Assembly: GCA_045121595.1 (NCBI GenBank)
Contig: JBGVGI010000094.1
Span: 48,223 to 112,222, forward strand
Source: Fumia sp045121595
GTDB lineage: Bacteria; Bacillota; Clostridia; Oscillospirales; Ruminococcaceae
Direction of reading: 5' to 3'
DNA: 64,000 nt
Shown: positions 54,471 to 62,407 of the stretch, in pieces
How positions within the stretch are numbered: the stretch's first letter is position 1
How the letters are laid out: every line of letters begins with the position of its first letter
Program-made: the position numbers and the translations under genes
Notes under the pieces: model-generated
Told to the model about the DNA's origin: nothing
Seen by the model: the letters and a program-made list of their open reading frames with translations, nothing else
The model's database searches: none

Positions 54471-55076
54471 ATGAAAAAGTGTGTTATTTTTTCTGCTGCG
54501 GAGATTTTTGATTACTCGCATATCAATACTGATAATGCTTTTGTGATTGCGGCAGACGGTGGACTCGTTCACACAAAAAAACTTGGGATAATTCCTGATA
54601 TTGTTATCGGTGATATGGATTCTTTTTCGGGAGAGGTGCCTTCTGACACCTTGCTTTTTCCTGTGCAAAAGGATGATACCGATACTATGCTTGCCATAAA
54701 AAAAGGACTTGAACTCGGATTTGATGAGTTTGAAATTTATGGTGGTATGGGCGGAAGATTTGACCATACAATTGCTAATATTCAGTCACTCTGTTATCTT
54801 AAAGCTCACAACGCTAACGGTGTTTTGAAAGATGAAAATCACACTGTTTTTCTTGTTGAAAACGAAAAGGTTACTTTAAATGAAAAGGGAAGTTACGTAA
54901 GTGTTTTTGCCTACGGAGAAAAAGCAAAGGGAATCACTCTTAAAGGCTTTGAGTATCCCCTTGAAAATGGTGAACTTGATTTTAGTTTTCCGCTTGGTGT
55001 GAGTAATAAAGCTTTGACAGAGGATGCATCTGTTGAAGTTCAAGATGGTATTTTACTTGTAATAATAAGAAAGTGA
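54471..55076 (+). CDS. thiN: thiamine pyrophosphokinase
   Basis: Converts thiamine to thiamine pyrophosphate; 201 residues. AADGGLVHTKKLG, IGDMDSFSGE, KDDTDTMLA and GGMGGRFDHTIANI are all family motifs, followed by a beta-rich C-terminal thiamine-binding domain. Directly adjacent to rsgA as in Bacillus, except that no rpe gene lies between. Confidence 0.95.
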   Translation: MKKCVIFSAAEIFDYSHINTDNAFVIAADGGLVHTKKLGIIPDIVIGDMDSFSGEVPSDTLLFPVQKDDTDTMLAIKKGLELGFDEFEIYGGMGGRFDHTIANIQSLCYLKAHNANGVLKDENHTVFLVENEKVTLNEKGSYVSVFAYGEKAKGITLKGFEYPLENGELDFSFPLGVSNKALTEDASVEVQDGILLVIIRK

Positions 55077-55140
55077 TGTCACCAAATTTTTGGGTTTTAC
55101 GTATTATAAGATGTAAAAATCCAAAAGGAGGCGACACCGT

Positions 55141-55287
55141 TTGAAAAGAATGCCACAAAGACAGATTCCTGTGATAGCTTTAATATGTGGGTCTGTTTTG
55201 CTTTTAGGTGTCTTGCTTTCTTTCAAGTTTGTCTGTGCTATGATTTCAGTTGCACTGATTGCTTGGGGTTTATTGTCTCTCAAATAA
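55141..55287 (+). CDS. 48-residue hydrophobic small protein
   Basis: TTG start nine bases after GGAGG. Short basic start (KRMPQRQ) followed by two closely spaced hydrophobic segments (IPVIALICGSVLLLGVLLS and FVCAMISVALIAWGLLSL), predicting a small membrane hairpin. Not recognised. It sits between thiN and the spoVM micro-gene with a proper ribosome site and good codon use, so it is probably real; a sporulation link is suggested only by position. Confidence 0.7.
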   Translation: MKRMPQRQIPVIALICGSVLLLGVLLSFKFVCAMISVALIAWGLLSLK

Positions 55288-55306
55288 CTTTGAAAGGAAG
55301 GCTTTT

Positions 55307-55393
55307 ATGAAAGTTGTAGTTATCAGAAGTCCTAAATATCTTTCGGGGATTTTAAGATTTATCTTTAAGATTAAAAAGGATAACGAAGCTTAG
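55307..55393 (+). CDS. spoVM: stage V sporulation protein SpoVM
   Basis: 28-residue amphipathic peptide starting MKVVVIRSPKYLSGILRF. It aligns with Bacillus SpoVM in size, the Pro at position 9, the Lys/Tyr-Leu-x-Gly-Ile segment and the basic C-terminal half. SpoVM recognises positive membrane curvature of the forespore and anchors SpoIVA. The location right after rsgA-thiN matches the spoVM position in Bacillus. Ribosome site AAAGGAAGG. Implies an endospore former. Confidence 0.88.
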   Translation: MKVVVIRSPKYLSGILRFIFKIKKDNEA

Positions 55394-55408
55394 AAAGGAT
55401 GTACATAC

Positions 55409-56083
55409 ATGGAAAGAATAGGAATAGTAGGTGCAATGGGCTCTGAAGTGGAGCTTTTAAAAAGTAAGCTTGAAGACTGCGAGGAAATAAAAACATCGGG
55501 CAGAACTTTTTATCTTGGAAAAATTAATGGTACCGAAGCAGTTTTGGTTTGTTCGGGTATTGGTAAAGTGAATTCTGCTATGTCAACCCAGATGCTTATT
55601 GATATATTTGGTGTTGATGCCGTAATCAACACGGGTATTGCAGGTGGTGCGGGTGAAGCTAAAATCCGCGACTGTGTCATTTCTGATGAAGTGGCTTACC
55701 ATGATATGGAACTGAGATTCGTTGCTATGAATTATCCTTTTACAGAGACTTTTAAGGCGTCAGATAAGCTTATTGCACTTGCACAGAAAGCTTGTGATAA
55801 TACGGGAATTAAGTCATTCGTTGCACGTATTGCAACGGGCGATCAGTTTATCGCAGATAAGGATGTAAAAGCTGATATAGTTAAACGACTTAATCCTTCT
55901 GCAGTAGAAATGGAAGGTGGCGCTGTGGCACACGTTTGTGCCGTTAACGACGTACCGTTTGTTATTATAAGAACCATTTCCGATAACGCGGACGACGGTG
56001 CTGAAATGTCATTTGACGTGTTTGAAAAAATTGCTGCAGATGATGCGGCACAAATCGTTGCTGATATGTTAAAACAGATGTAA
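55409..56083 (+). CDS. mtnN: 5'-methylthioadenosine/S-adenosylhomocysteine nucleosidase
   Basis: Hydrolyses MTA and SAH to adenine and the thio sugar; 224 residues. IGIVGAMGSEVELLK at the start, NTGIAGGAGE near 72, the catalytic EMEGGAVAHVC near 171 and TISDNADDGAE near 193 with the general-acid Asp. Followed by a strong terminator. Confidence 0.96.
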   Translation: MERIGIVGAMGSEVELLKSKLEDCEEIKTSGRTFYLGKINGTEAVLVCSGIGKVNSAMSTQMLIDIFGVDAVINTGIAGGAGEAKIRDCVISDEVAYHDMELRFVAMNYPFTETFKASDKLIALAQKACDNTGIKSFVARIATGDQFIADKDVKADIVKRLNPSAVEMEGGAVAHVCAVNDVPFVIIRTISDNADDGAEMSFDVFEKIAADDAAQIVADMLKQM

Positions 56084-56120
56084 AAAAAGAACCAATCCTT
56101 TTGGATTGGTTCTTTTTATT
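56082..56120. terminator. bidirectional terminator between mtnN and NERD gene
   Basis: AGAACCAATCC / GGATTGGTTCT stem with TTTT loop, A-run before and T-run after, serving both converging genes. Confidence 0.9.
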
Positions 56121-56706
56121 ATTCAGCATTGTTAATCAAAGCATCGTAAACTTTCTTCACGTCAACGGGTCCGTTGTCGGAGTATTTACTGTGTGAAATA
56201 AGCTTTTTAAAGGCTTTGAGTGTCATGGCAGGAACGTTGGGAAGTAAGCTTAACTGTACGTTATTGTTTGTAAAAACGGCGTAGTTTTCAATATCAATCT
56301 TATAAATGTTTTCTTTCTGGAAAACTTTTCTGATAGCTTCTGTGGCTTCCTGATTTGCAATAACGGGATTTTTAAAACGGATTTTTTTGTCAATATTATC
56401 TTTAGTTGTAACAGATATCCATTCTTTGTCCCTGATATCGCCATAAACTGTTCCGCCAAAATCATATCTTTTTAAGACTAACATACCGAAAAATCCGATA
56501 AGGATATGGTCTATAACAACGTAAGTATTGTCTTTTAAGGGGAGTTTTAAGTTGTTTATAACTTTGAAACTACGGATTCCTGCAAATTTTTTCAAAACAG
56601 AAATAAGTTTTTTAGCCCCTTTTTTTGTTGCGTTTAAAACAATAAGTAAAATGATAAGTACGATCAAGACGCCCAAAAAAGTTAAAATAATGTTGTTTTC
56701 AAACAT
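56119..56706 (-). CDS. NERD-domain membrane protein
   Basis: 195 residues: one N-terminal membrane segment (about 5-26), then a nuclease-related (NERD) domain (KVINNLKLPLKDNTYVVIDHILIGFFGMLVLK and RFKNPVIANQEATEAIRKVF). The catalytic-core-like features of NERD are only partly clear, so nuclease activity is not assured. ATG 56706 follows GCGAGGT; a TTG five codons upstream is less likely. Isolated gene convergent with mtnN. Confidence 0.85.
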   Translation of the reverse strand: MFENNIILTFLGVLIVLIILLIVLNATKKGAKKLISVLKKFAGIRSFKVINNLKLPLKDNTYVVIDHILIGFFGMLVLKRYDFGGTVYGDIRDKEWISVTTKDNIDKKIRFKNPVIANQEATEAIRKVFQKENIYKIDIENYAVFTNNNVQLSLLPNVPAMTLKAFKKLISHSKYSDNGPVDVKKVYDALINNAE

Positions 56707-56809
56707 AAAAATACCTCGCAAAAATTTTTTCTTATTTTATTATAACACAGATGAATAAAAAAGGGAATAGGTTTAATAATAAAGATGAAATAAATTTTCA
56801 GGAGGATTT

Positions 56810-57016
56810 ATGAAAGTGTTAGATAAAATTGCATTGGCGCTTGTTGTTATTGGTGGACTTAACTGGGGTTCAATCGGACTTTTTAAATTTGACCTTGTTG
56901 GCGCTCTTTTCGGCGGTCAGGATGCGGCATTCAGCAGAATTATTTTCGTGCTCGTCGGAATTGCAGCTCTCTGGTGTTTGTCACTCTTTTTCAGAAACAA
57001 CGATATGATGGAATAA
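56810..57016 (+). CDS. DUF378 family small membrane protein
   Basis: 68 residues with two membrane helices and the family motif VIGGLNWGSIGLFKFDLVG (residues 18-36). Function unknown. Preceded by CAGGAGG; ends at a terminator, so monocistronic. Confidence 0.92.
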   Translation: MKVLDKIALALVVIGGLNWGSIGLFKFDLVGALFGGQDAAFSRIIFVLVGIAALWCLSLFFRNNDMME

Positions 57017-57041
57017 AAAAAGACCGCAAGGTCTTTTTTTA
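57015..57041 (+). terminator. terminator after DUF378 gene
   Basis: AAAGACC / GGTCTTT with GCAA tetraloop and a T7 tail. Confidence 0.88.
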
Positions 57042-57070
57042 TTGCAATTGAAACTGCGTAGTGATATAAT
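57042..57070 (+). promoter_or_regulatory. promoter of EEP-PHP-PAS gene cluster
   Basis: TTGCAA (57042-57047) and TATAAT (57065-57070), 17-base spacing. The -10 is about 20 bases before the ATG. Confidence 0.7.
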
Positions 57071-57090
57071 GTCATAAAGGAGATGATTTT

Positions 57091-57789
57091 ATGAAAATTA
57101 TGTCATTTAACACTCAGCATTGCCAGAATTACATAGAAAGAAAAATCGATTTTGATATTATGGCTGACGCTATTAAAAAGTGCGATGCCGATATAGTGGG
57201 GCTTAACGAAATGAGAAACAAAGGGGAGGACCCCGAATACACAGATCAGGTGAAAAAGCTGTCGGAACTTACCGGAATGAAGTATTATTATTTTGCCGAG
57301 GCAATAAGATTTAGCGATGCAAATCCGTACGGAAACGGATTACTTTCAAAAATTCCGATTGAAAGTGTTGAAACTGTTATAATTCCTGACCCTGAGGTTC
57401 AAAAATATGACGGGTATTACGAAACCCGTTGCCTTTTGAAAGCAAAGCTTGAAAACGGACTTACGGTTTTGGTTTCCCACTTCGGACTCAATCCCGACGA
57501 GAAGGATAACGCCATTAAAACCGTTTTGAAAAATCTCGAAGACGAAAAGTGCATACTGATGGGTGATTTCAACATAAGACCTGAAAATGAAGTTTTAGCG
57601 CCTATAAGAGAGCGTATGACGGATACGGCAGACTTTTTTGAAAAGGAACTTTTCAGCTTCCCGTCGGATAATCCCGACAGAAAGATAGATTACATATTTG
57701 TTTCAAAGGATATTAAGGTCAAATCTGCTGGTATTCCCGCTATCGTTGCCTCTGACCACCGTCCTCACACCGCTGAAATTGAGTTTTAA
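57091..57789 (+). CDS. endonuclease/exonuclease/phosphatase family protein
   Basis: Mg-dependent phosphoesterase fold, 232 residues. Motifs: FNTQHCQN at the start, VGLNEMRNKG (metal Glu), SHFGLNPDEKDN (His), MGDFNIRPENE, KIDYIFVSKD and SDHRPHTAEI at the C-terminus (catalytic Asp-His). No signal peptide. First of three genes with a PHP protein 12 bases downstream; a shared phosphodiester or sugar-phosphate substrate is possible but unknown. Confidence 0.92.
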   Translation: MKIMSFNTQHCQNYIERKIDFDIMADAIKKCDADIVGLNEMRNKGEDPEYTDQVKKLSELTGMKYYYFAEAIRFSDANPYGNGLLSKIPIESVETVIIPDPEVQKYDGYYETRCLLKAKLENGLTVLVSHFGLNPDEKDNAIKTVLKNLEDEKCILMGDFNIRPENEVLAPIRERMTDTADFFEKELFSFPSDNPDRKIDYIFVSKDIKVKSAGIPAIVASDHRPHTAEIEF

Positions 57790-57801
57790 GGAGTTTTTAT
57801 A

Positions 57802-58812
57802 ATGCGTAAATATCTCTTGCCGGAAAAAGGCAATTTTTATAAAGCTAATCTTCATTCTCATTCCGTGATTTCCGATGGAATGTTAACTGCAAAAGAAATG
57901 AAAGATTTTTATATGGAACGAGGATATTCGATTATTGCTTTTACTGATCATGATATTTTTATTCCTCATAATGACCTTACCGACGATAATTTTTTAGCAC
58001 TTAACGGTTATGAAATTGAGGTAGGTTTTACCTATGACATAAAGTTCAGGGAACTTAAAATCTGTCACTTTTGTCTTATTGCACTTGACCCTGAAATGAA
58101 TACTCAGTACTTCTATCACCGAACAAGACCTGTAAACTTTAAAGATGAGTACCGACATCTTATTAATGCCGATGAAAAAACACTTGATTTTGAAACTGAG
58201 CGTACCCCTGAATGTATCAGTATGATGATGAAAACCGCAAGAGATAACGGATTTTTCGTTACGTACAATCATCCTACGTGGTCACTCGAAAACTACACGG
58301 ACTACATAAACTATCATAATATGCATGCTATGGAAATCTGTAACTATGGTTGTGTTGTATCGGGCCATCCCGAGTATAATGAACGCGTTTATGATGATAT
58401 GTTAAGAGCAGGGAAGAAAATTTACTGTATAGGCACAGATGATAATCATAACTGTAATGGAGATGAGGACTCATTCGGTGCATTTACTGTTATCAAAGCA
58501 GAAAATCTTGAGTATAAAACTGTTGCAGATGCTCTCGTGAAAGGTAATTTTTACGCTTCTCAGGGCCCTGAAATTTTTGAGCTTTACTATGAAGATGAAA
58601 AGGTTTATGTTAAATGTTCTGATGCAAAGACTATAAGACTTTCAACCGACGGCAGACGTGTAAAACGTTTTGAAGCACCTTGCGGTGAAACGATAAACGA
58701 AGCTGTGTTTGAGCTTACACCTGATGATAAATACATCCGTATTACTATAGTTGATGCAGAAGGTAAACACGCCAACACAAATGCATATTTCTGCGATGAA
58801 CTGAGGAGATAA
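57802..58812 (+). CDS. PHP domain-containing phosphoesterase
   Basis: 336 residues. N-terminal PHP metal-binding motifs NLHSHSVISDGMLT (residues 17-30) and AFTDHDIFI (near 46), further ligands TYNHPTW (near 157) and GTDDNHNC (near 215). The C-terminal part is beta-rich. Likely phosphoesterase or nuclease-like hydrolase of unknown substrate, in one operon with the EEP protein and a PAS protein. Confidence 0.9.
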   Translation: MRKYLLPEKGNFYKANLHSHSVISDGMLTAKEMKDFYMERGYSIIAFTDHDIFIPHNDLTDDNFLALNGYEIEVGFTYDIKFRELKICHFCLIALDPEMNTQYFYHRTRPVNFKDEYRHLINADEKTLDFETERTPECISMMMKTARDNGFFVTYNHPTWSLENYTDYINYHNMHAMEICNYGCVVSGHPEYNERVYDDMLRAGKKIYCIGTDDNHNCNGDEDSFGAFTVIKAENLEYKTVADALVKGNFYASQGPEIFELYYEDEKVYVKCSDAKTIRLSTDGRRVKRFEAPCGETINEAVFELTPDDKYIRITIVDAEGKHANTNAYFCDELRR

Positions 58813-58813
58813 A

Positions 58814-59176
58814 ATGATTAAGTTTTTTAAAAGTTTGCTTGACGAGGACAAAGCTCCCGTCGTTATCTGTGATATCAATCATACAATAATTTATATGAAC
58901 CCTGCTTCAATCCAGAGATATCATAAAAACCTCGTGGGAAAGAGTATTTTAAGTTGCCACCCGCCTAAGGCTAACGAAATGATTGAAAGAGTAGTTGAGT
59001 GGTTTAAAGCTTCAAAAAGTAATAACAGAATCTATACCTTCCGAAACGATGAGGAGAACAAGGACGTTTATATGGTTGCTCTCCGTGACGATGATAATAA
59101 CCTTATCGGATATTACGAAAAACACGAGTACAGAGATAAGGAAACTGCAAAACTCTATGATTTTAAAGCCGACTGA
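58814..59176 (+). CDS. stand-alone PAS domain protein
   Basis: 120 residues forming little more than one PAS domain (APVVICDINHTIIYMNPASIQRYHKNLVGKSI near 14-45; SCHPPKANEMIERVVEWF resembles the PAS module of DUF438 proteins; DVYMVALRDDDNNLIGYYE as the closing strands). No output domain. Two bases after the PHP gene, so it may sense redox, heme or metabolite for that operon by protein contact. Function inferred only from fold. Confidence 0.8.
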   Translation: MIKFFKSLLDEDKAPVVICDINHTIIYMNPASIQRYHKNLVGKSILSCHPPKANEMIERVVEWFKASKSNNRIYTFRNDEENKDVYMVALRDDDNNLIGYYEKHEYRDKETAKLYDFKAD

Positions 59177-59192
59177 CAGTCGGCTTTATTTT
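59165..59192 (+). terminator. terminator after PAS gene
   Basis: AAAGCCGAC / GTCGGCTTT stem with TGACA loop and a TATTTTTA tail; the gene's stop codon lies in the loop. Confidence 0.85.
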
Positions 59193-59194
59193 TA

Positions 59195-59223
59195 TTGACA
59201 TATCAGTTTAATTGTTGTATAAT
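59195..59223 (+). promoter_or_regulatory. promoter of sdpR-sdpI
   Basis: Consensus TTGACA (59195-59200) and TATAAT (59218-59223) with 17-base spacing. Confidence 0.85.
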
Positions 59224-59247
59224 CTATTTAGAAACATTTCTAAATAG
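59224..59247. promoter_or_regulatory. perfect palindromic operator, ArsR/SdpR type
   Basis: Two perfectly complementary 11-base arms (CTATTTAGAAA and its complement) with a two-base centre, directly abutting the -10 box and covering the transcription start. Placement suits autorepression by the ArsR-family protein encoded 11 bases downstream. Confidence 0.88.
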
Positions 59248-59258
59248 CAGGTGAGAAA

Positions 59259-59525
59259 ATGGGAATAAACGAAACCTTAAAAGCAATATCAGACCCCGTA
59301 AGACGTGATATTTTACAGATGCTTAAAACTGGGAAAAAGTCAGCAGGGGAGATAGGAGAAAAATTCAATCTTACCGGTGCTACCGTTTCTTATCATTTGA
59401 CAAAGTTAAAATCAGCAGACCTTATTTCGGAAGAAAAATATAAAAACTATATTTATTATGAGCTTAATACCTCTGTGTTTGAAGAAGTGCTTACCTGGAT
59501 TTACGGATTAGGAGGGGAGAAGTAA
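59259..59525 (+). CDS. ArsR-family autorepressor (SdpR-like)
   Basis: 88-residue winged-helix repressor: AISDPVRRDILQMLKTGKKSAGEIGEKFNL (residues 8-37) and the recognition helix TGATVSYHLTKLKSADLI. No ArsR-type metal-binding Cys, as in SdpR, whose activity is controlled by titration onto SdpI at the membrane. Its stop codon overlaps the sdpI start codon. Confidence 0.92.
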   Translation: MGINETLKAISDPVRRDILQMLKTGKKSAGEIGEKFNLTGATVSYHLTKLKSADLISEEKYKNYIYYELNTSVFEEVLTWIYGLGGEK

Positions 59526-60142
59526 TGAAATTTTTTCGTTGGAAAACCTTTTTAACAACAGCTTTTATCACTGTTCTGCCAATATTTTTAGGGTTGGCTC
59601 TCTGGAACGAGCTTCCTGATACTATGGCTATTCATTTTAACATTAATAACGAGCCTGATAACTTTGCCGCTAAATGGTTTGTGGTGTTTATGTTGCCTCT
59701 GTTTATGGTTTTGATGCAGTTTATATGTTGTATTTCAATTGACAATAATTCCGCTAAACACGGCGAACAAAAGAAATTCGAGAAAGTTGTAAAATGGATA
59801 ATTCCTGTGATGTCAATGGTTTTACACGTTGCAACTTTAGGCTACAGTCTTGGATGGAATATTGATATAAGAAAGGTTGCGGCACTCATAGTGGCAGGTG
59901 AATTTTTGGTTACGGGTAACTATCTGCCGAAGTTTGATTATATAAAGAATTATAATTTACCTAAGGATAAAGCACGAAAGATAAACAGATTTATGGGATA
60001 TATGCTGGTGATTTTCGGGTTACTTTTCCTTATAAGTATTTTCTTACCACCCGTTACTACCTTAATTTGCGTATGTCTTCTGATACCTTTTGCAATAATA
60101 AGTGCAGTTTATCTGTTGATTAATGTGAATAAGCGGGGATAA
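59525..60142 (+). CDS. SdpI-like immunity/signal membrane protein (DUF1648)
   Basis: 205 residues, about six membrane helices. N-terminal DUF1648 signature LPDTMAIHFNINNEPDNFAAKWF (residues 30-52), and an SdpI C-terminal block (NRFMGYMLVIFGLLFLISIF). In Bacillus SdpI gives immunity to the SdpC toxin and sequesters SdpR. No sdpABC toxin genes are visible here, so it may guard against external toxins or have another sensing role. Confidence 0.9.
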   Translation: MKFFRWKTFLTTAFITVLPIFLGLALWNELPDTMAIHFNINNEPDNFAAKWFVVFMLPLFMVLMQFICCISIDNNSAKHGEQKKFEKVVKWIIPVMSMVLHVATLGYSLGWNIDIRKVAALIVAGEFLVTGNYLPKFDYIKNYNLPKDKARKINRFMGYMLVIFGLLFLISIFLPPVTTLICVCLLIPFAIISAVYLLINVNKRG

Positions 60143-60160
60143 GTCCCTGCTTTTTCTTTT
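60131..60160 (+). terminator. terminator after sdpI-like gene
   Basis: AAGC.GGG / CCC.GCTT stem overlapping the stop codon, followed by TTTCTTTT. Confidence 0.7.
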
Positions 60161-60226
60161 GAGTCCGTTTTATGGTACAGTAATTGGATTATACTTCTTA
60201 TATAAATTGCAAAAGGTTGTGAAAAA

Positions 60227-60589
60227 ATGAAAAGTTGTATATTGATGATTGCTTCAATTTTTGGTTTTGTAATATTATCTATTTTTTTGGTAAATTGCAA
60301 TAACGATAATTTACAAAATGTAGCCAATGTTAGTTGCGTGTCCGTTGAACCCTCTGAAGAATCATATATAAATTATGATGTTATTTACAAAGATTTAGCG
60401 AAAATAAAAGAAGAGAAAGAAAAGAAGTACAAAAAAGAAGAATCCTCTGTTCCAACCAATCTGCCCAAATATACAGGTAAAAAATATAATACTTCCAGAT
60501 TTAAAAATGCTGAAGATTTTTATGACCATTATTACGATGATTTTATCGATTATTATGAAGCTGAAAAGTATTATAATAGAAATAAGTAG
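60227..60589 (+). CDS. hypothetical exported acidic/lysine-rich protein
   Basis: Not recognised. 120 residues: hydrophobic N-terminus (about 4-22) ending LVNC, which is a poor lipobox because of Asn before Cys, so it may be a lipoprotein or a membrane-tethered protein. Then a Lys/Glu-rich helical stretch (about 60-78) and a Tyr/Asp-rich tail (FYDHYYDDFIDYYEAEKYY). Low-complexity composition; no catalytic motif. A usable ribosome site is weak. Confidence 0.6.
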   Translation: MKSCILMIASIFGFVILSIFLVNCNNDNLQNVANVSCVSVEPSEESYINYDVIYKDLAKIKEEKEKKYKKEESSVPTNLPKYTGKKYNTSRFKNAEDFYDHYYDDFIDYYEAEKYYNRNK

Positions 60590-60633
60590 AAAAATTTAGT
60601 AAGATATGCTATTATATTATCGAGGTGAATCGT

Positions 60634-61653
60634 ATGCCATTACAGATAATAAGACAAGATATAACCAAAATGAAGGTTGATGCTATCGTCAACACTACGA
60701 ATACAAATATGATCGGTTTCAGTGGCGTAGATGAGGCAATACACAATGCGGCGGGACCGCTTCTTGATGCCGAATGTGAAAAGTTAAGACCGTTGTTTTT
60801 AGGTGAAGCTAAGGTTACAAAAGGTTATAATCTTGGTTCAAAGTACATAATTCATACATCCGGTCCTGTGTGGCGTGGCGGAGAGGATAATGAGAAGGAA
60901 CTCCTCATAAGTTGCTATAAATCTTCTCTTTTGGCAGCGGTTGAATATGGGTGTGAAACTGTAGCTTTTCCTCTTATTTCTTCCGGTGTTTACGGATTTC
61001 CAAAGGATCAGGTTTTGAAAATTGCAGTTTCCGTTATAACGGAGTTTTTATTTGAGCATGAGCTTACTGTATATCTTTGTGTATTTGATAAGACGTCTTA
61101 CTCTTTCAGTAAAAAGCTTTTTGCTGATATCAAGGATTTTATTGATGACGATTACGATGATTTGAGTGAGCTTAAGACAAATAAATTCTGTTTGCATAGT
61201 GAACTCGATCTCCTCATTGAATCGAGTGTTCTTTGTGATGAATGCGATGCAGCACCGGCAATTATGTCGGCGACGCCTTCTGCACCACTTAAGGAACTGG
61301 TAATTGTGCCGGATAAATCATTTGCCCGAAAGCTTTTTGATCTCATTGACGAGCGTGGTATGACAGACGTTGAATGCTATAAAAAAGCAAATATCGCCAG
61401 AAAGACTTTTTCTAAAATAAAGTGTAACCCCGATATGTACAGACCTTCAAAGCAAACTGCAGTTGCCTTTGCAATAGCACTGGAGCTTGATCTTGACGAA
61501 GCGCAGGAGCTTTTGGAGTCGGCAGGACTTGTTCTATCACGAAGCTTTGTTTTCGATAAAATCATTATGTATTTTATTCAAAACAAAAACTACGATATCT
61601 TTGAAATCAACGAGGCTTTGTTTGAATTTGACCAGGTGCTTTTGGGCTGCTAA
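60634..61653 (+). CDS. macro domain protein with C-terminal helix-turn-helix-like region
   Basis: 339 residues. Residues 1-170 are a macro domain (ADP-ribose binding or O-acetyl-ADP-ribose deacetylase type): VDAIVNTTNTNMIG near 14-27, GVDEAIHNAAGP, and the loop PLISSGVYGFP near 112-122. The C-terminal half (about 225-339) is helical, with DVECYKKANIARKTFSKIK resembling a Cro-like helix-turn-helix and a closing ELLESAGLVLSRSFVFDKI segment. Related macro-HTH proteins occur widely in Firmicutes. ATG 60634 follows CGAGGTG. A vWA protein and an ADP-ribosylglycohydrolase follow. Confidence 0.88.
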   Translation: MPLQIIRQDITKMKVDAIVNTTNTNMIGFSGVDEAIHNAAGPLLDAECEKLRPLFLGEAKVTKGYNLGSKYIIHTSGPVWRGGEDNEKELLISCYKSSLLAAVEYGCETVAFPLISSGVYGFPKDQVLKIAVSVITEFLFEHELTVYLCVFDKTSYSFSKKLFADIKDFIDDDYDDLSELKTNKFCLHSELDLLIESSVLCDECDAAPAIMSATPSAPLKELVIVPDKSFARKLFDLIDERGMTDVECYKKANIARKTFSKIKCNPDMYRPSKQTAVAFAIALELDLDEAQELLESAGLVLSRSFVFDKIIMYFIQNKNYDIFEINEALFEFDQVLLGC

Positions 61654-61696
61654 ATGTCTCTCGACAAGCGACCTTTTTTGGAAAAAAAGTATGTAT

Positions 61697-61743
61697 AATG
61701 TGATTGTAAGGTTGAGAAAACCAAACGATCACATTATTTTTTT
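61697..61743 (+). terminator. hairpin with T-run between macro and vWA genes
   Basis: AATGTGAT (61697-61704) pairs with ATCACATT (61728-61735), with an inner GGTT/AACC stem, followed by seven T residues. A -10-like TATAAT (61694-61699) overlaps its left arm, so it more likely ends transcripts from the macro gene than regulates the next gene. Confidence 0.6.
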
Positions 61744-61756
61744 GGAGGTATTTTAT

Positions 61757-62407
61757 ATGAAAAACAACGTTACTGAACTCGTATTTATCCTGGACCGAAG
61801 TGGTTCTATGTCGGGACTTGAAGCTGACACTATCGGTGGTTTTAACGCGATGATCGAAAAACAGAAAAAGCAAGATGGCGAATGTTTTGTTTCTACAGTA
61901 GTTTTCGATAATGTAAGTAAGGTTATCCACGACAGAATTAAACTTGCTGATGTTCCGAAAATGACTGACAAGGATTACACAGTAAGAGGTTGTACAGCGC
62001 TTATGGATGCGATTGGAGGAGCTATAAAACACATCGGTAATATCCACAAATACGCAAGACCTGAGGATGTGCCCGAAAATACTGTTTTCGTTATCACAAC
62101 TGATGGTATGGAAAACGCAAGTCACAGATACGATAGCGACTGTGTTAAGGAAATGATTGAACGTCAAAAAACAAAATATGGCTGGGAATTCCTTTTTATC
62201 GGTGCAAATATTGATGCTGTGGAAACTGCGGCACGCTACGGAATTTCCGAAGACAGAGCAGTAAATTATAATGCGGATGGTGAAGGTACACAGATACTTT
62301 ATGAAACCGTATCTGCGACGATAGGCAACGTCCGTGCTAAAATGCCAATTCAACCGCAGTGGTGTGAAAACATAAGAAAAGATTTCAAAAAAAGAGGTGG
62401 TAAATAA
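61757..62407 (+). CDS. von Willebrand factor A domain protein
   Basis: 216 residues that are essentially a single vWA domain. MIDAS motif DRSGSMSG (residues 13-20, D-x-S-x-S), the Thr in VRGCTALMDAIGG near 75-87 and the Asp in TTDGMENAS near 114-122 complete the metal site. C-terminal Asn-rich end without membrane segment, so cytosolic. Its stop codon overlaps the start of the ADP-ribosylglycohydrolase gene (ATGA), implying tight coupling. Such proteins usually act as protein-protein adaptors. Confidence 0.9.
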   Translation: MKNNVTELVFILDRSGSMSGLEADTIGGFNAMIEKQKKQDGECFVSTVVFDNVSKVIHDRIKLADVPKMTDKDYTVRGCTALMDAIGGAIKHIGNIHKYARPEDVPENTVFVITTDGMENASHRYDSDCVKEMIERQKTKYGWEFLFIGANIDAVETAARYGISEDRAVNYNADGEGTQILYETVSATIGNVRAKMPIQPQWCENIRKDFKKRGGK

